This document shows, one piece after another, positions 14,394 to 20,785 of a stretch of 20,785 nt of DNA. The number at the start of each line of letters is the position of its first letter. Within the stretch, counting starts at the first letter, position 1. The notes beneath the pieces are model-generated. The model saw only the letters and a program-made list of their open reading frames with translations, was not told the origin of the DNA and ran no database searches. This DNA is from an uncultured Anaerolineaceae bacterium (GTDB taxonomy: Bacteria > Chloroflexota > Anaerolineae > Anaerolineales > Anaerolineaceae). The position numbers were made by a program, and so were the translations under genes. The stretch lies in assembly GCA_937920255.1 (NCBI GenBank), contig CALDSL010000463.1, forward strand, positions 1 to 20,785, written 5' to 3'.

Positions 14394-17300
14394 CTAATCG
14401 CCGATAAGATGGTACTTGCGTAATGATGTTTCCAACGAAGCCAACAGGTCTTTCTCGCTCAGGCGGCCTTTCGCCAGGAGCTGTTGCCCAAAATCGGAGA
14501 GCTGCTTTTGCTGCTCTTTTGTCAGGTCTGCGCCGGTCAGGATGATCACCGGGATGGTGCGCAGTTCCACGTCGCTGTGCAGCCGTTCGAGCAGGTCGAA
14601 GCCGTTCAACCCGGGCATGAACAGGTCCAGCACGATGATATCCGGCCGTTTCTCGAGCAGGCTGTTCCAGCCCTCCACGCCGCCCTGGGCGGTGCTGACC
14701 TGGAACTTGCCGCTGTCTTCCAGCATCTTTTGCACCAGGCGCGTATCTTCGGGCGAGTCGTCGACGATGAGCACGTTGTGGATATCGCCGTTGTGGTTCA
14801 ACCGGCCAATGGCGTTGATCAGGTCATCCTGCGCGAAGGGCTTGACCAGATAGTCGGCCGCGCCCAGGTTGATGCCTTTTTCTTCTTCCTCCAGGATGCT
14901 GCAAATAATCACCGGGATTGAGCGCGTTTCCGGGTCGTTCTTCAGGTCGCGCATCACCTGCCAGCCATCTCGTTCCGGCATCATGATGTCGACCGTGATC
15001 GCTGCCGGACGGATTTCTTTGGCGCGCTGCACCGCTTGTTTGGGGTCGGTCAGAGCAGTCACGGTGTAGCCGTGCGGTTTCAGGTAGCGCTCGTACAGGC
15101 TGATCACCTGAGAATCGTCGTCAATGGCCAGGATCACCCTGTCGCCCGAGACGATTTCCGGTTCGGGCTCGGGTTCCGGCTCAATCAGTGGCAGGGTGAA
15201 GAAGAACGTGCTGCCAATACCCACTTCGGAGCGCAGCAGGCCGATGCGCCCGCCGTGCATATCGATCAGCGAGCGGCAGATCGACAGGCCCAGGCCGGTT
15301 CCGCCGGTCTTGCGCGTCGGCGAGTCGTCCACCTGTGAGAAGGGTTGGAACAGCTTGTGTGTGTCCTCGGCGGCGATACCCGCACCGGTGTCGGTGACGG
15401 TGATCATCACTTCGCGCTTGCCGGATGGGGAATTGACCAGCTCGGCCTCGACCGTGATCGAGCCATCATCGGTGAACTTGGCCGCGTTGCTGATGAAGTT
15501 CAGCAGCACCTGGCGCACGCGGGTGCTATCTGCCCGCACCAGCGGCATATCCGGCCCGATATTCTGGCTCAGCCGCACCGTCTTGCCCTTGAGCAGCCCG
15601 GTCGCGGTCGACATGACGCTGTTAGCCATATCCGCCAGATTGACTTCCGAGAAGGATAGCTCCATCTTACCGGCTTCGATCTTGGAGAAGTCGAGGATGT
15701 CATTGATCAGGTTGAGCAGGTGCTGGCCGGAATTGTAGATCGCGTTCAGATCCTGGCTCTGGGTTTCATTAATCGGGCCGTCGATGCCTTTGAGGATCAC
15801 GCGCGAGAAGCCGATGATCGAATTCAACGGGGTACGCAGTTCGTGGCTCATGTTGGCGAGGAACTGGCTCTTCATGCGGTCGACCTCACGCATCTCTTCC
15901 ACCGCCTTTTGCGATACTTCGTAGGCGCGGGCGTTTTCGATGGCGATGGCGATCTGGTCTGCCAGAATTTGCAGCACGATCAGATCATCCTGGTTGAATG
16001 CGGCAGCTTGATTGGACTGCAAATCCAGCGCGCCAATCACCTGCGTGCCGAGCTTGAGCGGAATGCCCATTTCGGCGCGCGTGTCGGGCAGCAGAGGGTT
16101 GGGGAAGTGCAGCGGGCTTTTGGCGGTATCGCTGATGATCAGCGGCTCGCCCGTGGCGGTGACGCTGCCGACGACCGAGCGCGAGCCCACGGTCAGTTTG
16201 TGGCCGCGCTGTTTCATCTCCTGCCCAGCTTCGCCGGTCGACTCGCGGATGACAGCCCACTTGCGGTTGGGATCGAGCAGGAACAGCGAGACGTGGTAGA
16301 AGTTGAAGCGGTCGCGCAGGGTGTACACGATGCTTTCCAGCAACTGGTCCAGCGACAGGGTGCTGGTGGTATCGCGTGCGATTTCCGCCGCGGTTTGCAG
16401 TTCCAGCGCGCGCCGCTGGGCTTCGATCAGCAGGCGTTGCTTTTCCAGCGACACAGCGATGCCGCTGGCCGCCGCCTGCAGCCGGCGCACTTCTTCGGAT
16501 TTGAACTCGATCTGCCGGCGGGACGATGTTGCGATGATGCCGATGACGCGCCCGGAAGCGACCAGCGGGATGATGCAGGAGCCGGTCACGCCGCCGCTTA
16601 ACAATATCCCGCGCGTCGTATCATCCATGGGATACTGGCGAATATCGTGTACCACCAGCGGATCGTTCTTAATGGAGGTAAAAAATGGCAGCAGCGCGGC
16701 GCGGTAGCGCATGCCCACGCGCTGGTATTCGTGATCCTGATCGTAATGGCCGATCAATTCCACTTCCGCCGGTTCGCCTTCGCCGGTGTAACTGATCGTA
16801 GCGAGGCTCACGCGGTCTGTGCCGCTGGGCATCAGGTGGCGGGCGACGATCATTACCAGATCCTCGGCGGTTTTGGCTTGGGCGATAGCTTCGCTGACCT
16901 GGTACATTTGCCCGGTCTCGGACAGAGCGTTTTGGGTTTCCTGGAACAGGCGCATATTGTCCAGCGAAGTGCCCAATTGATCTGCCAGGGGTTGGACGGT
17001 ACGCCGCACCTGCTCGCCAAAGGCATGTTTTTCCGCCGATTGCAGCAGCAGCACGCCAATCTGGCGTTTGCCGGCCCATAGCGGGAGCACACCCAGCGAG
17101 CGCACGCCTTCCTGCGTGAAACCGGTGGCGAGGTCTTTTTCCATCTGGCCGCCGGCGATATCCTCAAAATACGCCGGTGACTGGCGTAGCAGAAGGCTGG
17201 CGTAGGTCTCCAGCGGGTAATCGCCGCGAACCTCCATCTGGACGCCGGGGCGCACCCAGGTGGCGGCTGTGTGCATGGCTGTGATGGCGCCGCGGTTGTT

Positions 17301-19283
17301 CCATTCCAGGCTGATCAGCGCGGCGCGGTCGATTGCCGCCGCCTGCAAGCCGGAAGCAACCGCCGCGAGCATTTCGGCCGGTTCGCCCGCCAGAGCCAGG
17401 TTGTGGCTCAGATTGTACAGGTTCTCGGTTTCGTGTAGTGATACCTGCACCTGTTTGAGCAGGTTTTCGCGCAGGATGGTGTTGGAGAGCGCGTCGGTGG
17501 CGATCTGCAATACGCGGATTTCTTCCTGCTGCCACACACGCGCCGCGTCTACCTGCTCGAATATAATCAGGTTGGGGAACTGCCCGCGCCCGGGAACGTG
17601 CAGCACGAGAATGCTTTGCGCATCACGCGCCGCGAAGAAGTGCCGGTCGGGGAAGGGTAGCTCGGGCACCTGCTTGGCCATCCAGCCGGTTTCGCGCATC
17701 TGCTCGAGCACAAACGGCATGTCATCCTGCGAAAAATACCCGGCGGAACTACTCTTGCAATTGGGGCATACCCATTCATGCTCCACGTGCCAGGTGCATG
17801 CGCCGCCGTCTTCCATGGCATGGGCAAAATACACGCGGCTGGGCTGGGCGGCCTCGCCCAACGAGGCCAGCACTTCAGGCAGTGATTTGGAACCGTATTT
17901 GCTCAGGGTGGCGGCTACGAGGGCCACGTTGGCCTGATAACGTTCGCGGTTTTCAATCGCCGCCAGCGCTGCGCGAATTTCCTGGAACAGGTTGGCATTT
18001 TCCAGGGCGGTGGTGGCCTGCGAGGTCAGCGTCGAGAGCAGCTCGACGTGGATGGCGGTATAGGCGTCTTCCTTGTCATAATCGTGCAGGATCAGGCTGC
18101 CGACCGGGCGGTCACCGGCCAGCATGGGGATCGCCAGCAGCGAAAGGGGCATGCGCTCCGGCAGGGTGATGCCCAGGTCGACCAGCGCGGCTTCCATGTT
18201 ATGCCCGATCAGTAGTGGTTTCTTGGTCCAGAAAATGTATCCGGCCACATCGTTGTCCAGCGGCTGGGCGGGGAGTTCCTGCCGTTCGCCGTCGACCAGC
18301 GCCACCGGGTAGGATACGGTGCGCCGGGCGCCGTCGAATTGGGTGATAATCAGGTGGCTGCAAGCCATCATCTGGCTGACAATGGCGCCTACCAGGTTGT
18401 AGATCTCCTGGGGCGAGGTCAGTCGGCTCAATTGCTGGCCGGCCTGGTTGAGTGTTGCCAGATCCTGGTTACGGGTGCGAATTTCCTGCTCGGCGCGGAT
18501 TCTTTCGCTCAATTCCTGCTGCACGGTCTGGTACAGCTCGGCGTTTTCCAGCGCCAGGGCGAGCTGGTTGGCCACTTCCTGCACCAGCTGGCGGTCGTCC
18601 TCGCTCCACACGCGGGTGGTGTCGTCGACAATCTCCAGAATGCCGGCGCCGCGCTCGCGCATGCGGAATGGGGCGGCGATCACTGACGGGCCATTTTCGC
18701 CGTTGTGCGCCACCACGCTGTTCTGGCTCAGGCTCTGAATGCCTGCCTTGGTCCACACCACGTTCGAGGGCCGGAAGGAACCGGCCTCGGCGGCCACGCC
18801 GCTGCTGCTCAATGGGCCGGTGGACACCTTTTGGGGCTTCTCCGGCGCGCGCGGCTCGAATTTAGGCGCGGGGATTTCCGCGTTCGGCAGCAGTTGAACA
18901 AAACCCTGCCAGCGCGATTCATGCCCGTTCTTGCCGGTCTCGGTAAGGATGCTGACCCGTGCCGGAACCGGCTGCCCATCAGCGTGCAGGAAAATCACCT
19001 CCGCTTCTCGCGGAGACTGCGCTTTGCGAAACGCGCTTTGCAGCGCGCCGGCAGAATCGGGATGCAGGGCAAACTCGTCCACCGGCTGGCCGTTAAATGC
19101 CTCAGGCGCAATCCCCAGGCACTCCTCCACCTCGGGGCTGCAGGCCAGGTAGATCCCATCCGGCGTGCATTCCCAGTACCAACCCGCCGCGGGCGCGGCG
19201 GGCGGCTGGGTTTCAACCGGCGCCGCGGTCTGGATCTGCTTGAAGAGATTATCGAGACGGTTCTGCAGTGGTTTCTTGGACAT
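14394..19283 (-). CDS. Large PAS/multi-GAF hybrid histidine kinase with two receivers
   Basis: This 1629-residue soluble sensor kinase has a PAS-like domain (about 33-132) and a series of GAF or GAF-like units (about 170-250, 275-435, 450-610, 620-780, 790-950, 960-1120). HisKA follows (SHELRTPL, phosphoacceptor His1147), then HATPase (NFISNAAKF 1262-1270, DTGAG 1298-1302, GGTGLGL 1327-1333), a Pro-Glu repeat linker and two receivers. Receiver 1 has Asp1432, Ser1462 and Lys1481. Receiver 2 has Asp1508/1509, Asp1553, Thr1583 and Lys1605. The third GAF contains a Cys/His cluster (496-509). The start at 19283 is favoured by AGGAG ten bases upstream and because the frame upstream has no domain. 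It overlaps the end of the ParA gene by 35 bases. Its last receiver resembles the one on the next gene's enzyme, so it is the likely phosphodonor. The signal sensed is unknown. Confidence 0.92.
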   Translation of the reverse strand: MSKKPLQNRLDNLFKQIQTAAPVETQPPAAPAAGWYWECTPDGIYLACSPEVEECLGIAPEAFNGQPVDEFALHPDSAGALQSAFRKAQSPREAEVIFLHADGQPVPARVSILTETGKNGHESRWQGFVQLLPNAEIPAPKFEPRAPEKPQKVSTGPLSSSGVAAEAGSFRPSNVVWTKAGIQSLSQNSVVAHNGENGPSVIAAPFRMRERGAGILEIVDDTTRVWSEDDRQLVQEVANQLALALENAELYQTVQQELSERIRAEQEIRTRNQDLATLNQAGQQLSRLTSPQEIYNLVGAIVSQMMACSHLIITQFDGARRTVSYPVALVDGERQELPAQPLDNDVAGYIFWTKKPLLIGHNMEAALVDLGITLPERMPLSLLAIPMLAGDRPVGSLILHDYDKEDAYTAIHVELLSTLTSQATTALENANLFQEIRAALAAIENRERYQANVALVAATLSKYGSKSLPEVLASLGEAAQPSRVYFAHAMEDGGACTWHVEHEWVCPNCKSSSAGYFSQDDMPFVLEQMRETGWMAKQVPELPFPDRHFFAARDAQSILVLHVPGRGQFPNLIIFEQVDAARVWQQEEIRVLQIATDALSNTILRENLLKQVQVSLHETENLYNLSHNLALAGEPAEMLAAVASGLQAAAIDRAALISLEWNNRGAITAMHTAATWVRPGVQMEVRGDYPLETYASLLLRQSPAYFEDIAGGQMEKDLATGFTQEGVRSLGVLPLWAGKRQIGVLLLQSAEKHAFGEQVRRTVQPLADQLGTSLDNMRLFQETQNALSETGQMYQVSEAIAQAKTAEDLVMIVARHLMPSGTDRVSLATISYTGEGEPAEVELIGHYDQDHEYQRVGMRYRAALLPFFTSIKNDPLVVHDIRQYPMDDTTRGILLSGGVTGSCIIPLVASGRVIGIIATSSRRQIEFKSEEVRRLQAAASGIAVSLEKQRLLIEAQRRALELQTAAEIARDTTSTLSLDQLLESIVYTLRDRFNFYHVSLFLLDPNRKWAVIRESTGEAGQEMKQRGHKLTVGSRSVVGSVTATGEPLIISDTAKSPLHFPNPLLPDTRAEMGIPLKLGTQVIGALDLQSNQAAAFNQDDLIVLQILADQIAIAIENARAYEVSQKAVEEMREVDRMKSQFLANMSHELRTPLNSIIGFSRVILKGIDGPINETQSQDLNAIYNSGQHLLNLINDILDFSKIEAGKMELSFSEVNLADMANSVMSTATGLLKGKTVRLSQNIGPDMPLVRADSTRVRQVLLNFISNAAKFTDDGSITVEAELVNSPSGKREVMITVTDTGAGIAAEDTHKLFQPFSQVDDSPTRKTGGTGLGLSICRSLIDMHGGRIGLLRSEVGIGSTFFFTLPLIEPEPEPEPEIVSGDRVILAIDDDSQVISLYERYLKPHGYTVTALTDPKQAVQRAKEIRPAAITVDIMMPERDGWQVMRDLKNDPETRSIPVIICSILEEEEKGINLGAADYLVKPFAQDDLINAIGRLNHNGDIHNVLIVDDSPEDTRLVQKMLEDSGKFQVSTAQGGVEGWNSLLEKRPDIIVLDLFMPGLNGFDLLERLHSDVELRTIPVIILTGADLTKEQQKQLSDFGQQLLAKGRLSEKDLLASLETSLRKYHLIGD

Positions 19284-20034
19284 GCTGGAGTATCTCCTGG
19301 GCCAGGGCGCGGTATTGAGCCGCGGCGCGGCTCTTGGGGGCGTGGGTGAGCACCGGCGTGCCGCTGATCGGGCTTTCGCGCAGTTTGGTATCAACGTCGA
19401 TCATGGTAGTGAACAGGCCGGCGCCGAAACTCTCGTGTAGTTGTTCGGTCAGGTTGCGGTGCGTGCGATTGCGGCGGTCGTGCATGGTCAGCAACAGGCG
19501 GTAGGTGAGGCGCGGGTTGTTTTGCGCGCGCACGCGGCGAATGACCGCCATCATGTTGCGCAGCGCGTAAATGGAAAAATACTCGGGTTGGGTGGGGATG
19601 AGCAGCAGGTCGCAAGCTGCCAGCGCACCGAGCGTCACCGCGCCCAGGAACGGTGGGCAGTCGAGCAGTATGTAGTCGAACGCACCGCTGTCACGGTGCA
19701 ATAGGTCTCGGATGGTCAGCTCGTAGCCTTTGCGCATCGGCAGAAAGCGCTCGGCCAGCCCCATCTCACTGTTGGCCGCCACCAGGCTGAGCCGTTCAAT
19801 GGATGTGGGACGGCAGATCGAGCGTAGCGAGATCGAATCGAGCAGCAGGTTGGCCACCGACTGCTTAACGGTTTCCGGATCCACGCCCAGCGCGAGGGAG
19901 AGGTTGGCCTGTGCGTCCAGATCGACGACGAGGATGTTCTGCCCGGCTTCCGCCAGGGCCGCGCCCAGGGAAAGCGTGGTGGTGGTTTTTGCCACCCCGC
20001 CTTTTTCATTCGCCACAGCGATAATGGTTGCCAT
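19249..20034 (-). CDS. ParA/MinD-family ATPase (orphan)
   Basis: This 261-residue ATPase has the deviant Walker A motif KGGVAKTT (11-18, signature Lys11 and Lys16), VVDLDAQ with Asp40, and a Walker B-like YILLDCPP with Asp125. Such proteins form ATP-dependent dimers on DNA or membrane and segregate plasmids or chromosomes, or position protein clusters. The fifth Walker A residue is Ala instead of the usual Gly. No ParB gene or parS-like site lies beside it. Instead it sits between a GAF protein (23-base gap) and the hybrid kinase (35-base overlap). A role in positioning or partitioning the signalling complex is therefore more likely than replicon partition. The start at 20034 is preceded by GGAAGG. 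No membrane-targeting helix was recognised at its C terminus. Confidence 0.88.
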   Translation of the reverse strand: MATIIAVANEKGGVAKTTTTLSLGAALAEAGQNILVVDLDAQANLSLALGVDPETVKQSVANLLLDSISLRSICRPTSIERLSLVAANSEMGLAERFLPMRKGYELTIRDLLHRDSGAFDYILLDCPPFLGAVTLGALAACDLLLIPTQPEYFSIYALRNMMAVIRRVRAQNNPRLTYRLLLTMHDRRNRTHRNLTEQLHESFGAGLFTTMIDVDTKLRESPISGTPVLTHAPKSRAAAQYRALAQEILQHVQETTAEPSR

Positions 20035-20057
20035 CGATGTTTGCCTTCCTTCCCAAT

Positions 20058-20785
20058 CTATACGCCGTGATGCCCGTTATTGCCATTATTGCCATTATGG
20101 CCATTATTGCCATTGTGGCCGTTGCCGCCGGAAACGGCAGGCGTGCCGCCCGGCTGCAGCACCACCTGCGCCCGGCTGGCCTTCAGCGCCTTTTGCAGCT
20201 CTTCGACCGCCACGCGCAGCATGGTCTGTGGATCGTTGTGCTCGCGGATTTTGCTGGTGATTTCCAGCACCTTGCGCTCGCGTTCCGCGCGGCGCGCCGT
20301 CTGCGTAAACAGGCGCGCGTTTTCCAGCGCCAGCGCCACCTGGTCGGCGACTTCTTTGACGGTTTCCACTTCTTCCGGGTGCCATGCCTGGCCTTCTTCC
20401 GAGCTCTCCTGCAGGCGGATCACTGCGATGGTTTCTCCGCGCAGCTTTACCGGCACGCTGAGCACGCGCGCGCCGGATTCCTGCGCGGCGACCGGTTGGC
20501 CAAGCTCGACCGCGTTATGCACGTCGGGCAGTTCCAGCGTGTTCGAAGCGGTGACGTTGCCGCGCGCGTAACGGTAGGCGCTGTGCTGCTCGGCTTGATA
20601 CTCGCGGTTCCACTCCTGCTGCAGATAGCGCTGGTGCACAACCTGGGCTTCATGCAGCGCTTGCGACATGTCGGCGTACAACTGGTTGTTGTATATGGCG
20701 ATGGCTACCTGGTCAGCCAGAATGGAAAACAACTGGATGTCTTCTTCGCGGAACGCGTCCGGCAGTTCGCTCTGCACGTCGAGGG
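20058..20785 (-). CDS. GAF-domain protein, 5' end outside the window
   Basis: The visible 242 residues continue a frame that runs off the right edge. The apparent GTG start at 20777 is internal, since the frame reads Leu-Asp-Val-Gln-Ser there, as at the end of a GAF domain. The window shows the end of one GAF (FREEDIQLFSILADQVAIAI), a second GAF-like domain (to DQVALALENARLF) and the beginning of another unit (EITSKIREHNDPQTM) that stops early. The protein ends in a Gly/Asn/His-rich tail. No kinase domain follows, so this is a sensor or scaffold subunit unless a catalytic domain lies upstream. It precedes the ParA gene by 23 bases and is probably co-transcribed with it. Confidence 0.82.
   Translation of the reverse strand, partial: LDVQSELPDAFREEDIQLFSILADQVAIAIYNNQLYADMSQALHEAQVVHQRYLQQEWNREYQAEQHSAYRYARGNVTASNTLELPDVHNAVELGQPVAAQESGARVLSVPVKLRGETIAVIRLQESSEEGQAWHPEEVETVKEVADQVALALENARLFTQTARRAERERKVLEITSKIREHNDPQTMLRVAVEELQKALKASRAQVVLQPGGTPAVSGGNGHNGNNGHNGNNGNNGHHGV
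20064..20127 (-). repeat. Short tandem repeats encoding a Gly-Asn-His tail
   Basis: Nine-base units of the type GCCATTATT, with variants, recur through this stretch. They are in frame with the GAF protein and encode about 20 residues built from Gly, Asn and His, ending at the stop codon at 20058-20060. The tract is clearly more AT-rich than its surroundings, which points to slippage expansion. Confidence 0.7.

Noticed and set aside
19249..20034. Plasmid or integrative element partition locus
   Set aside because: No parB, replication, integrase or conjugation gene is seen, and the ATPase gene is tightly interlocked with sensor genes.
20058..20777. Complete GAF protein starting at the GTG at 20777
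   Set aside because: The frame continues to the window edge, and the GTG is an internal Val in a typical GAF end (Leu-Asp-Val-Gln-Ser).

Overview
The window is GC-rich bacterial DNA with long, mostly cytoplasmic multi-GAF signalling proteins and short gaps between genes. That style, including the GAF linker that reads EITSKIREHNDPQTM near 20170-20260, suggests a Chloroflexota bacterium, probably Anaerolineae-like. This is an inference from protein style, not a marker-gene assignment.

Left part (1-7351). A rho-independent terminator for a gene left of the window is followed by a repeat island: a 36-bp inverted repeat enclosing four tandem 14-bp units and nested smaller repeats. Next come three leftward genes: a patatin-like lipase, a secreted glycoside hydrolase with an N-terminal DUF5060-like region and two apparent carbohydrate-binding insertions, and a membrane GT2 processive glycan synthase with an extra C-terminal membrane module. 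The synthase and the secreted hydrolase together suggest polysaccharide synthesis or remodelling. A perfect 28-bp-stem hairpin separates the hydrolase and lipase genes.

Right part (7579-20785). Almost everything here is signal transduction. Two rightward genes encode a triple-GAF NarL/UhpB-type histidine kinase and a receiver/kinase-like protein in which the phosphoacceptor histidine is replaced by proline. They converge, through a shared bidirectional hairpin, on a leftward gene train that reads, in transcription order: a GAF-domain protein (5' end outside the window), an orphan ParA-type ATPase, a 1629-residue PAS/GAF hybrid histidine kinase with two receivers, a threonine-synthase-like PLP enzyme fused to a receiver domain, and an EamA-family exporter. 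Gaps are 23 nt, -35 nt (overlap), 28 nt and 41 nt, so one operon is likely.

The most unusual object is the PLP enzyme with an intact phosphorylatable receiver, directly downstream of a hybrid kinase whose last receiver resembles it along its whole length. Together with the exporter it suggests a phosphorelay that directly controls an amino-acid-metabolising enzyme, rather than transcription. This system-level reading is inference. The domain fusion itself is visible in a single uninterrupted reading frame.
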